A stretch of 64,000 nt of DNA from Aphelocoma coerulescens (taxonomy: Eukaryota > Chordata > Aves > Passeriformes > Corvidae). Below the pieces are notes generated by a model, which was not told the DNA's origin, did no database searches, and saw nothing but the letters and a program-made list of their open reading frames with translations. This document shows, in pieces, positions 19,835 through 31,312 of this stretch (positions are counted from its first letter, which is position 1; every line of letters starts with the position of its first letter). The position numbers and the translations under genes were made by a program. The DNA is taken from the NCBI RefSeq assembly GCF_041296385.1, contig NW_027184083.1:2790001-2854000 (forward strand), in the 5' to 3' direction.

Positions 19835-20272
19835 ATAGCATAGGAGAAAGGCATGCTTGGTATGTACCTGTGATAGTTAGCGCTAGCTTTTAGTTTTGCA
19901 ATGTTATTACGAAACATAGATATGGTCTTGGCCAGTTGCCCCTCGTTTCTAAACAGGGCTATAAAGGGACTTTCTGAAATAACTGAGATGAGATCTCCCC
20001 ACGGAAAGAAGACAAATCTATTGGCAGCAGACCACGAGGACTTCGTCTCATCCGTTGGTAGCCATTACCCCCCCTTTCTTCCTCTCTACTCTTTTACTTT
20101 GTTTTTCTTTATCTCTCTCTCTCTCTTTCTCTCCTCTATGGCATTACCGTGTTGTGGGTACTTAATAAAGGTGAACTGTTTTGATTAAAACTGAAATCCT
20201 TTGAGTCCTTTTGCACTCTGAGATCTGTAAACAAACCATCACAACCCTCACTTGTATTAGCAGATAGTGACA
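19835..20272 (+). repeat. 5' LTR of family Y provirus (5'-truncated)
   Basis: Matches the last 438 bp of the 3' LTR (29337-29774), including TATAAAGGGAC, a CT repeat at 20110-20140 and AATAAAGGTG near 20165. The upstream part of U3 is missing and copy A sequence replaces it. Confidence 0.88.
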
Positions 20273-20732
20273 TTAAACTGGCATCACGGACAGGATTTCT
20301 GACAGACAGAAGGGGTTGCAAGGTTGTGTGTAGTCTGCAATAGGGGAAGGACATTTCACTCCAGCCGCACCTAGCCTGACACCCCGAAAACGGTCAGCGG
20401 TGTCTAGAAAGCAAGGGGGGTGACTCGAATTTCCCTCAAATTGCACACGCCCTGGTGAAAAGCACCCCATACTCAGCTGAGGGCTCTGTCTTCAGATTTT
20501 TCACAAAGAGATCTCTTAGTGTAAAAGGGGGAACTCTTTTGGTGGGCGTGTGTGAATTTGGACTGCTTGGTGTAGTGAAGAGACAACCATAAGTAACTTA
20601 AGGAGTACCTCCCAGGCAGATTTTGGTCTCTTCACCCACCCAGGGAAGCGAAGGGAGACACGCCGAAGCTGTGTGTGTTGCAGTGTGTAATTAGGTTTTA
20701 CCTCCCTGTAGTGGTTTTGATCCCTTCATAAA
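20273..20732 (+). other. Family Y leader with putative PBS
   Basis: After the LTR and a 6-base spacer comes TGGCATCACGGACAGG (20279-20294), in PBS position; I could not assign the tRNA. The rest of the roughly 450-bp leader is noncoding. The ATG at 20733 opens gag. Confidence 0.55.
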
Positions 20733-22062
20733 ATGACTGAAAACCCTAGTGCAAATAATAAAGCTGCATTTTATGCTCTGCTAGCAAAACATAATGCCCA
20801 GCCCTCTCCGGGAGGGGAAGAATGGGCTCCAAATAACTGGTTTAATTTGGAGAGTGTGACTGATAGAATATGTTCATTACAACATGAGACAAAGTTTAAA
20901 TTTGGCCGAAATAAAACCATAATCTGCTCCATTTTAGGAGCATGCCTTACAGCAGCTATAGATGACCGCTTTAAGCTATGTAGTGAAGAGAAAGCAATCA
21001 TAGATTCCCTTCAAAACCTAGTGGAAATTTTACAGGAACAATCAGATGAAGAAAGGAATGAAAATCATTTGCTATGGGCTGCTTTGAGGGAGGAATATTT
21101 TAGGAATTCAAAGAATGCTGACTCACCAAAAGAGAAAGAGGAAAAGAAAACTCCTAACATTAACCAAATATACCCCCAGGAAGAACTAGTGCTAGTGAAA
21201 AATTGTGGGGAAAACTGCTGCCCTCGTATGAGACCTCTAATTAAAATAATATAATTACAGCAATGATGAAGATTTTGAACTGCATATCACCACTAAACAA
21301 ATACCATACACTGCTACTGAATTGGCTAAGTTAAAAAAGGAGTAGGGGCAGCTCCCCCAAGAATCTGAGATGGAATATGTCTTCCAAGTGTCTCTCACCG
21401 GAGGAGACCAAATTCAATTAACTGAACAGGAGGCCAGTGGATATTGGGGACATGGAGTTTTATTAACAACAGGAGACAAACGTAACACACGGTCGCTGAC
21501 TCAGCGCGCAGCTTTCTGGGCCGGGGGACTCAATCCTTTAGAAAGGGGAGACCCTTTCGCTATAGTTGGTACCCCCGACCAACTTCTATAAAGTGTCCAC
21601 AAAGCCGCCTGTCTGCAAATGATCCATGAAAGGAAATTAACTCCTGGATATGAATCCCCCACGCAATTACCTGTTAAACCTGAACTGATGACCCCTTTAA
21701 TTCGAGGCCTTCCAGAATCACTCAAACCTACAGCAATTGTCCTTCAAAAAACCATAGCAGCTTTAGGTCCCATAGAAAGGCTGGATAGATTCCTTGGAAA
21801 CCTGAGTGAACAAACTGCATCTACCGATCCTGGGTTTACTTCATATTCAACACCCTCTCGGCCACCAGGTTCACAATCAAATTCACCTGCCGGTGATTGC
21901 AAAGTTTGGACATGGAGTGAGGTTGCAGAAGATCTGATTAATTACAGTAGGAAATATGGACCTATAAAAATCCCAGAGGAAAAATCAGAAAAAACAAAAG
22001 GTGTCAGGTACATTAGGCCTCCTCATAGTGAAAAAACCAGAGAATGTAAAACAGATCCCTAA
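20733..22062 (+). pseudogene. gag: Family Y gag (three pieces)
   Basis: The first frame (20733-21254, 173 codons) is helical and charged, with NNWFNLESVTDRICSLQH and a lysine/glutamate-rich end, and probably corresponds to matrix. After a frame change and a stop near 21344, 21370-21591 and 21619-22062 continue in one frame separated by a TAA at 21589-21591. They contain a capsid-like GYWGHGVLLTT, FWAGGLNPLERGDPF and GLPESLKPTAIVLQKTI. No CCHC zinc knuckle is seen. Position between leader and protease and overall size support Gag; no single motif proves it. Order and orientation are intact, so breakage is by point mutation and small indels. Confidence 0.65.
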
Positions 22063-22366
22063 CCATCAGCATTGGTGGTTATTAGGTATCAAAAAGGGGG
22101 TCCCCAGAGATGTGATGGATGGCTTACCCCTTGATAAATTCAGTAAGGTAGTGTCTAACTGGCACTGCCGAAAACCCATTCTACGCAATCCGTCACTTCA
22201 ACCCAGTGCACCCCTCCTCCCTCAGAATCTGGGCAGTGAGTCAAAAGCCACTTCTCCCTCAAAGTCCGGCCAATGAGCCAAAACAGATTCTTCCTCAAAA
22301 CCAGGGAAACTAGACCCTCTGTTTCTTGTCAGTGGGCAATGAAACGGAGCATAGGTATACCTGAGA
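22063..22366 (+). other. Decayed gag-protease junction
   Basis: About 300 bp with short frames in all phases, proline- and serine-rich when read in the gag or protease phase. It probably held the gag C terminus. Confidence 0.4.
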
Positions 22367-22651
22367 ATGCTCACTAAAAATAAAACAGGAGATATAATGG
22401 TCACAGCTATTACAAGTCCTAAACGGGCACCTGTAACTTTTCTGATTGACACTGGGGCACAAATCTCTGGGCTGACAAAGAAAAATGCCCAGAGGTGTGG
22501 AATTGTTCCAACAAAGAACCGATATTGTGTTTTAAATGCCTTGGGAACAACAGAATCTATGAATGTGGCCTTAGTCAAGCTCACTTTGCCTGGAGAGGAA
22601 AACCAACTCTCTATCAATGTGGTGATGGAGATATTCCAACCAATTTATTAG
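22367..22651 (+). pseudogene. pro: Family Y retroviral protease
   Basis: A 94-codon frame with the aspartic protease active site LIDTGAQISGL. The sequence LLGMNAL, in a different frame near 22645, resembles the C-terminal LLGxD-type strand. The protease would dimerise and cleave Gag-Pol. The C-terminal part shifts into the RT frame (22495-23532) at about 22620, so the unit is interrupted. Confidence 0.8.
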
Positions 22652-23933
22652 GGATGAATGCCCTTGCTAGGAGGCAGTGGGAGGACTCAGAGGGTCTTCT
22701 GTGGTCTTTTGGCACACCACATTTTAACATCAGACTGTTCCAAGCTGCAGCCTCCCTACCATTCAGCAAAGTAACTAATGTGAAACAATACGTCCTTCCC
22801 CTGGGTGCCAAAGAGGGTATCAAGCCTGTGATACAGGAGCTACGAGAACAAGGAGTAATACTAAATACCCATTCTCCTTTCAATTTTCCGGTGTGGCCAG
22901 TGCGAAATCCTAATGGGAAGTGGAGGCTGACAATAGATTTTCGTAGGCTAAATGCCAACACAGACCCTCTTACAGCAGCAGTCCCAAATCTAGCAGAATT
23001 AATAACATTGATTCAAGAAAAGGCTCATTCAATCATGGCAACTATAGATGTCAAAGACATGTTTTTTATGATACCTTTACAGCCAGAAGATATGGACCGT
23101 TTTGCTTTCACATGGGAAGGACAGCAATACACTTTCACTAGGCTTCCCCAAGGGTACAAACATTCCCCCACCCTGGTTAATCATGCTTTATCCCAAGAGT
23201 TAGATAAAGTACCCAAAGCGGACAATCTAGCTGTTCATCAAGACATTGATGATACCCTTGTGGGAGGAGATGAAATAGAAGTGAGAGATACCCAACAGAA
23301 AATAATCTCCCACTTAGAAAGCCTTGATTTGCAAATTCCCTCAGAAAAAACCCAAAACCCTTCACATGAAGTGAAATTTTTGGGAATTTGGTGGAAAGGA
23401 GGTATGACATGTATCCCACCTGATACCCTAACCTCTTTAAAACAGATTAAAATGCCTGAATCCAAAAAAGATCTCCAACATGCTTTAGGATTATTAGTGT
23501 TCTGGAGAAAACACATCCCAGATTTTCCATAATTGCCAGACCTCTTTATAACTTGTTAAGAAAAGGGACAAAATGGGAATGGAGTGCTTCTCAAGAAGAA
23601 GCATTGCAATTGTTGGTTTTTGAAGCAACAGCTCACCAAGCCCTGGGCCCTATTCATCCTACAGATCCTTTCCAGGTGGAATGGGGATTTGTCTCCTCAG
23701 GGTTGTCAGTACACATATGGCAGCGGGGTCCTGAGGGTCCGAGGAAGCCTGTTGGTTTTTACTCCCGTGGCTTTAAAGATGCTGAAATAAGGTACACTAC
23801 CTGGGAGAAAGGATTGTTTGTGGTTAGCTTAGCTCTCCTAGAAGTGGAGAAGATTGCACGACAACAACCAATTGTTTTGAGAGGCCCTTTCAAAGTTATT
23901 AAGGCAGTCTCTACTGGCACCACCCCCACCTGA
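22640..23933 (+). pseudogene. pol: Family Y reverse transcriptase
   Basis: The frame to 23532 holds NFPVWPVRNPNGKWRLTIDF (fingers), ATIDVKDMFF (first catalytic aspartate), FTRLPQGYKHSP and the polymerase box read as HQDIDDTLVGG (about 23236-23268). The usual aromatic residue before the x-D-D is replaced by aspartate. A stop at 23530-23532 and a shift lead into 23553-23933, the connection region (PVGFYSRGF, TTWEKGLFVVSLALLE). The block order and VPNLAELI resemble ERVL/spuma-type RT. The TGA at 23934-23936 separates it from RNase H in the same frame. Confidence 0.85.
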
Positions 23934-23936
23934 CGG

Positions 23937-24419
23937 GTGGCCCAGAGGGCCTCAGTAAGGAAGTGGTATGCTCAGATTGAACATTATTGTAGCGTCTTCT
24001 CAATAACTGAAGGAACTGTAAAAAATCTGGCAATCCAAGAAACTGAAAACTTGAGTAGCAGCCAGGACAAACCTGCCTCAGTCATTAAAGTAGCCCCTCC
24101 TTTTTCCCCCAAACAGTCAGCAAATTCTTGGTTTACGGATGCTTCTGCCAAGCGAGAAGGAAAGGTGTGGAAATATAAGGCTGTAGCCCTCCACACTTCC
24201 TCAGGTGAACGAATTATCACAGAGGGGGAAGGCAGCGCCCAAGTTGGCGAGCTGATAGCTGTTTGGAGTGTTTTGCAATGTGAGGCACAGAATATTTCTC
24301 CTGTCTGTATCTACACCGATTCCTATGCTGTGTTTAAGGGATGGACTGAGTGGCTTCCTTTTTGGCAGCAAAATGACTGGGAAGTTAACAGAATCCCAGT
24401 ATGGCAAAAGGAAAAGTAG
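23937..24419 (+). pseudogene. pol: Family Y RNase H
   Basis: In the same frame as the preceding connection but behind a TGA. It reads SWFTDASAKREGKVWKY (D), VGELIAVWSVLQ (E) and VCIYTDSYAVFKGW (D), the D-E-D residues of RNase H. WLPFWQQNDWEVNRIPVW follows and is typical of ERVL-like RNase H. A TAG at 24417-24419 interrupts the frame shortly before the last catalytic block, which continues as SHQTDGN in the next segment. Confidence 0.85.
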
Positions 24420-24458
24420 CAAGAAATTCTAAGTCTTGCAAGTCAAGGGAATTTTGGC

Positions 24459-25508
24459 GTGGGGTGGGTAGCCTCTCACCAGACAGATGGAAATCCAGCA
24501 GGAGAGTGGAACAATAAAGCTGGTGAATTAGCAAGACTAAGTCCTGTGAAAAAAGATCAAATTACAGAGGACTGGGAGCACTTCTTAGAATGGTTGCATG
24601 TAAAAAGACAACACACAGGTGCAAAAGATTTGTACAAAGAAGCCCTTGCTCGCGGTTGGCCTGTTACCAGAGAAATGTGTAAAACATGCATATCAGCCTG
24701 TGAACAATGCCGCAGATGGTTAGAAAGACGCCCTTTGGAAGATGACTCTCTGCATTTAAGAAAGGGTAAAGGCTTACGGGACGCGTGGCGGGTAGATTAT
24801 ATCTGCCCCTTTAAAAAGTCAGGAGGTAAACACTTTGTGCTGGTAGGAGTAGAGATTATATCTGGGTTAGTCCAGGCCGATGCCTTTAAAAGAGCTACAG
24901 GAGATAACACTGTTAAAGCATTGCAGGGATGGTTTGGAACTTTCCCAAAACCCCAAGAAATTCAATCTGATAATGGGTCTCACTTTACTGCCAAAGTTGT
25001 ACAGGACTGGGCAAAAGGTGAAGGGATTAAATGGACTTTTCACACCCCCTACTACCCTCAAGCTAACGGCATTGTAGAAAGGACCAATGGTCTCTTGAAA
25101 CGACTTTTGAAACCACAGGAGGGAAATTGGGATGCTCAGCTATGGGAAGCTGTGAAAGGTGTGAATGATAGATGGGGGGTAAACGGGTGTCCCAAAATCA
25201 CTGTCTTTTTCCCAACAGCTCCAAGCATAATTCTCTCACTACAGGGACCAAATGATCCTAAGAATCCTGCACACTACCCCGGACAACCTGTTTTGGTAGA
25301 CCTCCCTACCGTAGGAGAAGTACCACTAGTGCTAAAAACCCCTCTAAAAAAATATGCATGGGTAGCCTCTGATGCCCTAGGGAGAGAGCATCGGATACAT
25401 ACACGCTGCATAATTCCATCATTCCAATTTTCTGCCTTTTGGTGGCAGACTCTGTTTGTGTTTGCTTTTCACAGAAGAACTCTGAGGGACATGAAGAAGA
25501 CCACATAA
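24459..25508 (+). pseudogene. pol: Family Y integrase (open frame, 349 codons)
   Basis: The frame continues from RNase H. The HHCC zinc domain reads HVKRQHTGAKDL then CKTCISACEQC. The catalytic core has WRVDYICPF (D), IQSDNGSHF (D) and, after exactly 35 residues, GIVERTNG (E). A C-terminal domain follows with PGQPVLVDLP and basic residues. Integrase would join viral DNA ends to host DNA. The domain is uninterrupted from the zinc finger to its end at 25508, but it is separated from the rest of Pol by in-frame TGA and TAG codons, so it is only a conserved remnant. The end overlaps the start of env in another frame. Confidence 0.86.
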
Positions 25509-28500
25509 ACCATGCTAGACTAGTGATACTTTTCTGCATCCTACCACAACACCAGGGCCAAAAACCAGCTGAGTGGCCATGGTCTGAAGCTACCATTAGG
25601 TACACCAGTGCTCTAGGATCCTATCCCAGAAATCGTTGCCCGAACCTAGCCACTGTACTGCACGACTCTGAGGTATACCGTCCAAGTGAATGGGGATGGG
25701 ACTTGAAGGATTGGACTAGAATCCTAAAAGGAACAATTGATGAAAAAAATTAAGGTAGGATGCAGAAAAGTAGAAGGATGTCTTTACGAGAAAGCTTCCA
25801 CCATTGCAATCGCTGGAAATTTTCTAAAACCAGATGGGAAAAGTGATTTGCACCCCAACATTACGGCCAAACTCTGCCCTACAACAGAGAGGGCGTGTGA
25901 CAAACAAACCCCCTTCATCCTGTGTTGTTGTCAGAAGAATGTCGGTAACTACACCTTAGACCCCAGTACCAACAATGTTGAAATCACAAAGCTTTGCAGA
26001 AACAAACTAACTGACTGCTGGTATAACTTTCCTCTAACCAAACCAACCAATGTAACATGCAATTGGCAAAATAACCCGGCAGATCAGCCAAGTCTGAAAG
26101 GTTTAACTTATAAATTCAAAATAAACGCCATAGCAAAGCCCATACTGAGTGCAGTAATCACATACCATGGTATAAGTACCCCCCTTGTGTTAGATGACAA
26201 GAATAAAGTTTTTCCACCCTTTATGGTAACCCGAGGTGACGATGTGTAAGAGACGGTCCGAAGATCCCTCATCTGCCTCACGATCATCGCCGAGGACAGA
26301 GACTGAACACAGGAGTCCTGGCCCTGCTGAGGTGGGATGTCTGCCAAGTGTTGCCTACGGGTGTGCCCACTGGGAACTGGTACGCATTCCTGAGGAAAAT
26401 TAGTGCAGGTAACAATGGACTGCGCCGTTCTTGCTGCCCAGGCGGGAAGGACTGCGCTGAAGCGGAAAGGAACGACCTGTCCTGTACACCTGTCCTGCAC
26501 ACCTCTCTTGTGCACCTGTCCTGTACCTGTTTCCCAAAACAACGGACCCCATAACAATGGCTGTAGATTTCCCAACCTCTTGGCCAGTTGCCCCTCGCTT
26601 CTGAAAAGGACTATAAAGGGACTTTCTGAAATAACCAAGTCCGAGATCTCCCCACGGAAAGAAGACAAATCTATTGGCAGAAGACCACGAGGACTTCGTC
26701 TCATCCGTTGGTAGCTATTGCCCCCCTCTTTTTCTTCCTCTCTACTTTGTGTTTCTTTCTCTCTCTCTCTCTCTTTCTCTCTTCAATTGCATTACTGTGT
26801 TGTGGGCACTTAATAAAGGTGCACTGTTTTGATTAAAACTGAAATCTCTTGTGTCCTTTTACACTCTGAGATCGATAAACGAACAATCACGACTCCCGCT
26901 TGCATTAGCGGATCGTGACACGATGTTACAATGCGATGTAGATTAATTGCTGAATTTTTTACCGAACCTATACACAGTTATAGCATTGGATCTCATGGCC
27001 ATGTTTTGTTTTGTGAAATTCAAAATCAAGATTGTTGGCTAAACTTAATTGCTGTACAATTTTCCCATAAAGTCATGTGTGGTAAAACCAATACAAAATA
27101 CTGGGGGAACTCAAAGTTGATGCTGCAATAAATACCACCCAACCACCAGTCATGCTAGGCCCGAGAATTTTTGAAATTGGACCTTGTATAATCACAAAAA
27201 CAGGCCAACAACAAATATTGTTCAATCCGGCATGGTCCCTTAAACAAGTCAAGTTGCTGATGCAAAACAATGTCTCAGAAATTCAGCCAGCTTGTTAACC
27301 TTTTCTGCAAACTTCCTTCGAGGGGTGGACAACCTGGTTGCGAAAGCGGAACCCTTCTAAGAAACGAACGCAAAGAGACATAACCGGTGTTGTGGGAACA
27401 GGATTGGGAATCTTAAATAGTATTGATTCAGAAGTACTAATGAATAAATTGGCTGCCACAACTACAGATTTGACTAAAATACAACAACTCATCCGTGGTT
27501 GTTATCAAACATATTACCAAATTGAGAAAAGGTAAATGTGAATGACCACAAATTGATAATTGGCATGCTCGGTGCTACATAAAACAACATTTCTTTGGCT
27601 CTCAGCTGCGTCCAGGCTCAATTATGGATGCAGTCAGTTGCTGCCTCAATTATAAGAGAAGGCAAAGAAGGCACTTTTCCGACTGAAATTTGGAAAATAA
27701 TCTGGGACGGTGCCACTGATTTTGAAAGACAATTCCAATCCTGGCGGAATTTAGTGAATTTTACCTACAATCCCATCACAAACACAGCCCCAGCCTTTGT
27801 ACTAACCATACGTAATGCTTCAGTGCATTTGATATTCCCTGTCATTGCATTAGGGCTGTACCATGATGCAGCTATTCTCTACCCTTTCCAGCATAGAGAA
27901 TGGGCCCGTCAAATTGGTAAGAAGTGGCAAACTGTTAAGTTGGAAACTTGTATTGTCCGAGAACAACAAGGGTTCATCTGTGAAAGTAGTGCAATTAGAC
28001 CTCAAGACATTTGTTTGGACACAGAACAAAATCTCTGTCATTTTGAAATTCATCCTAACAAGATTCCTGAAACAGTGCTTGTATATATAGGCAATGGATG
28101 TGCATGCTTAAGAACTGCATGTGATAAGGTATTTATAGAAAATTTAGTAGTAGATACTAAAACTCATCCAAATTTTTGTGTTTGTAACTTTACTAAAAGC
28201 ACAGGATGTGATTTCTCTTATTTAGCCCCACTTACTTCTTATCGCCTTTTACAGTCCAATTACACACTGATCCACCAATTATTGCCTACCCCCATTGGGA
28301 TGAACCTCACTTTGGTAAAGCACTTGTTGCTTCACCAAGATTTCATTGAAATTTTGGAAAAGATCAAGAAAAACGGACAGAAAACCTTGGTAACTGTTCA
28401 TCACAATGTGAAAGAAATACATTGTGTTCTAGAAAGAGGAAAGAAAGATGCTGGACACAGCTGGTGGGATACTCTTTTTGGGTGGTCACCTACTGCTACA

Positions 28501-28701
28501 GGTGTCCTGAACAAATTGTGTCATCCCATCATTGTTCCCTTGATTTTAGTTTTGATTGGTTTTGTTTTGTCAGCAAACTTACACATCATGAATTGCAGAA
28601 TGATGAAACGGTTAACACAATTGACATCTGTAATAGATGTGCACGATTTGGACAATATCCCATCCACTGTGGACACCCCTAAGGTTATTGACACAAGATG
28701 A
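25480..28701 (+). pseudogene. env: Family Y envelope gene, unusual type, LTR-interrupted
   Basis: The frame at about 25480-25753 starts near a hydrophobic leader (ARLVILFCILPQHQG) and continues with WSEATIRYTSALGSYPRN. A shift leads to 25737-26249 (surface subunit, many cysteines), which is broken by the solo LTR at 26245-26920. The surface part resumes at 26926. A basic cleavage-like SKKRTQRD followed by ITGVVGTGLGILNSID (fusion-peptide-like) lies at about 27350-27420. The open frame 27595-28701 (368 codons) carries the transmembrane half: five N-glycosylation sequons, clustered cysteines at residues 119-205, and an anchor at about 309-329 after WWDTLFGWSPTATGVLN. No classic CX6CC motif is visible. 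Confidence 0.75.
26245..26920 (+). mobile_element. Solo LTR of family Y inside env
   Basis: Begins TGTAAGAGACGG and ends GATCGTGACA. The perfect 5-bp duplication CGATG lies at 26240-26244 and 26921-26925. It matches the 3' LTR of the host provirus (28918-29774) at both ends but lacks about 200 bp from its middle, joined at a CTTGG microhomology. AATAAAGGTG near 26813 is the polyadenylation signal. The insertion into a relative's env shows that the family was active after this provirus integrated. Confidence 0.9.
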
Positions 28702-28917
28702 GCTACATGAGTATTAAAATAAGACGTGATTAAAAATTACATGTGTATTTTGATCAAAAATTACTTATTCCTTCTTTTTCCTTTTCTTTCTCTTTTCTTA
28801 TTTTCTCTACCCTTTTCTGGGATATGCTACCAACATTGACGAGTCCTGAAGACTTCGCAACACTGCGAAATCGTGCTGATGGAGCTCTCCTGATGACAAT
28901 CGTGAGTCACAGGGTGG
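28702..28917 (+). other. Family Y 3' untranslated sequence
   Basis: Short noncoding stretch between env and the 3' LTR, with pyrimidine-rich sequence at 28770-28815. No strong polypurine tract adjoins 28918; GGGTGG is the best candidate. Confidence 0.5.
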
Positions 28918-29774
28918 TGTAAGAGACGGTCTGAAGATCCCTCATCTGCCTCACGATCATCGCCGAGGACAGAGGCTAAACACAGGAGTTCCGACCTGCC
29001 TAAGGTGGGATGTCTGCCAAGTGTTGCCTGCAGGTGAGCCCGCTGGGAACTGGTACGCATTCCTGAGGAAATTTGTGCAGGTCACAGTGGACTGCGCTGT
29101 TCTTGCTGCCCAGGCGGGAAGGACTGCGCTGAAGCGGAAAGGAATGACCTGTCCTGTACCTGTTTCCCAAAGCAACAGGCCTCATAACAATGGCTGTATA
29201 TTTGCCCCACCTCTTGGGGAAAAGGGGGAGATGTGGGGATACAGCTAGAAAGCAGAAGCGAGAGCACTGCTAAACTCATGCCAGAAGTAGACGCGCTAAT
29301 GCTGCTAGGCCGCGAACCATGGCAGGCAGTATAGTTAGCACAGGAGAAAGGCATGCTTGGTATGTACCTGTGATAGTTAGTGCTAGCTTTTAGTTTTGCA
29401 ATGTTATTACGAAACATAGATATGGTCTTGGCCAGTTGCCTCTCGTTTCTAAACAGGGCTATAAAGGGACTTTCTGAAATAACTGAGATGAGATCTCCCC
29501 ACGGAAAGAAGACAAATCTATTGGCAGCAGACCATGAGGACTTCGTCTCATCCGTTGGTAGCCATTACCCCCCCTTTCTTCCTCTCTACTCTTTTACTTT
29601 GTTTTTCTTTATCTCTCTCTCTCTCTCTTTCTCTCCTCTATGGCATTACCGTGTTGTGGGTACTTAATAAAGGTGAACTGTTTTGATTAAAACTGAAATC
29701 CCTTGTGTCCTTTTGCACTCTGAGATCTGTAAACAAACAATCACGACCCTCACTTGTATTAACAGATCGTGACA
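28918..29774 (+). repeat. 3' LTR of family Y provirus (857 bp, composite look)
   Basis: The start TGTAAGAGACGG is set by the solo copy at 26245, and the end is GATCGTGACA. Inside, a perfect-looking polypurine tract (GGGGAAAAGGGGGAGA, 29216-29231) is followed by TGTGGGGATACAG at 29232, which could itself be an LTR start. The true U3 boundary is therefore ambiguous between 28918 and 29232. TATAAAGGG near 29460, a CT repeat at 29610-29635 and AATAAAGGTG near 29665 complete the LTR. Confidence 0.8.
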
Positions 29775-31312
29775 CATGTCCAAAAGAAAAAATCACTGGA
29801 ACAAAAAGAGCAAACTGATCCAAGGTGAACTGATCCACGGTGAAAAACAGAAGCCTACGAAAATCTGGAAAAAAAAAAAAAAAGGCAACTCACGTGCCCG
29901 ATTCACAGATGCAACTCTTGCAAAACTTTTGAAGACAGTCTCACTCCCTCTGCTGAACAATCAACTGGAGGAAATCTCACTCAAAATCTGTGGGAAACAA
30001 CAAAAGTGGTGCAACAAGCACTTCATAGAATAAAAACTAAAACTCCACCTGAATAAATTAATGCAATTAACAACTTGTTTCACCTGGCTTTTTTTTTTTG
30101 GCTTTTTTTTTTGAGGAAATTTGTTTCTTTTCTATTTTCTAAGAATGCCAGACATCCCTGCATTGGTGATAAAGAAAGCAGTTTGAGGGCAGAGAAAGTG
30201 CAAGCAGCAGAATCACACCTAAATGTGATAACCATTTATTCACGTGGACGCTGTCACTTTGTGTTAGCCCCAAGAAGTTTTACTTCGTTTTAATAATCGG
30301 TCTAGTGGGCCAAATTTTCACTTTTTAAGAACCTACCAACACATGGGATGGAGCTGCATGAAAACCAATGAAGTATAAAGTGTCACCATAATTGCTTGCA
30401 TTGTCAGTTTGTTAGCGTTTGTCATTTAAGAATTTATACATATTTGAAATCATACAAATATGTTCTAACCTTCCCAGTTCTGCCTCAGAAGACTTCAAAA
30501 TTATTTTAATTCAGCTAATTTTTTTTATTTACTATTTGGTGAATTAAAGAATCTTGACAAAACACAAGCAAATGCTACATAAGAAATGATTAAATCTCCC
30601 TTCCTAAACCAGGAGGGTTTTTTGCAGCCATAGACTGCAAATAGGACATGAAGAAAATACAGAAAAGCCTTCTTCCAGCTCTCAAACTAAAGTGCTGTTC
30701 AATCTCCTGCCATATGTCTTAAGAAGGTATTTTATCTTTGCCTCACTCCACCTATTTATAGCACATTCTGCAATCTCAGACGGGGATGCAGAATGTGATG
30801 AAGGCAATTTAGTCACTAAAATTCAAAGGAAAAAAAAAGGCTACTTGGATTAATGAAACTAATTTTGAAAGAGAATTAATTTCTTTTTAATCCCACCAAC
30901 AGTAAAGCCCCAGTTTCTAGTTTGTGTCAAGATTACATTACAACAGTGCTATAATCTGTCTCCTAGAAAACAGAGCATAGCCCTGATGTAAAGATATGTT
31001 TGCATGAGAACATTTTGTATGGAAATGCTTTGTGTGTTGATTTGTATCCTAAAAACTAATCCTTCATAATGTATAAAATTATCCAGCAGAGTAAAAATAT
31101 TAATGTAACAAAAACTATATAAAGAAGCTACAACCAAAGAAGCCTCCCCGAAGATACCTGACTAAGACTTTAAAGTTTAAGTTAAACCACTAAGATTAGA
31201 TAAAGGGAAAACCCATTCCTTAATCATCTCAGGCCTAGGAAAACAAACAAACAAACAAACAAACAAGGCTGAAAGAGGAGAAATACCCATAGATAATGAA
31301 ATAACAGATCAA
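29775..31312 (+). other. Copy B internal region before pol
   Basis: Noncoding or fully decayed. Parts at 29905-30427 and 30428-30815 align with copy A, and about 430 bp at 30815-31235 are specific to copy B. A (CAAA)n run lies at about 31241-31267. No gag motif is readable. Confidence 0.6.

Larger units (their letters stand above)
19835..29774 (+). mobile_element. ERVL-like-pol, env-bearing provirus (family Y)
   Basis: A + strand provirus. The order is 5' LTR truncated at its left end (19835-20272), PBS-like site (from 20279), leader, gag (20733-22062), protease, RT, RNase H, integrase (22367-25508), env (25480-28701) and a full 3' LTR (28918-29774). A solo LTR of the same family sits in env at 26245-26920. 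RT and RNase H look most like ERVL/class III elements, yet a large env is present, which mammalian ERVL lacks. All genes carry stops or shifts. The left flank is copy A and the right flank is copy B, with no TSD because the left LTR is truncated. Confidence 0.8.

Noticed and set aside
19901..20188. 95-codon frame repeated at 29380-29667
   Set aside because: It lies entirely within the two family Y LTRs and spans the TATA and CT-repeat area, so it is LTR sequence and not a gene.
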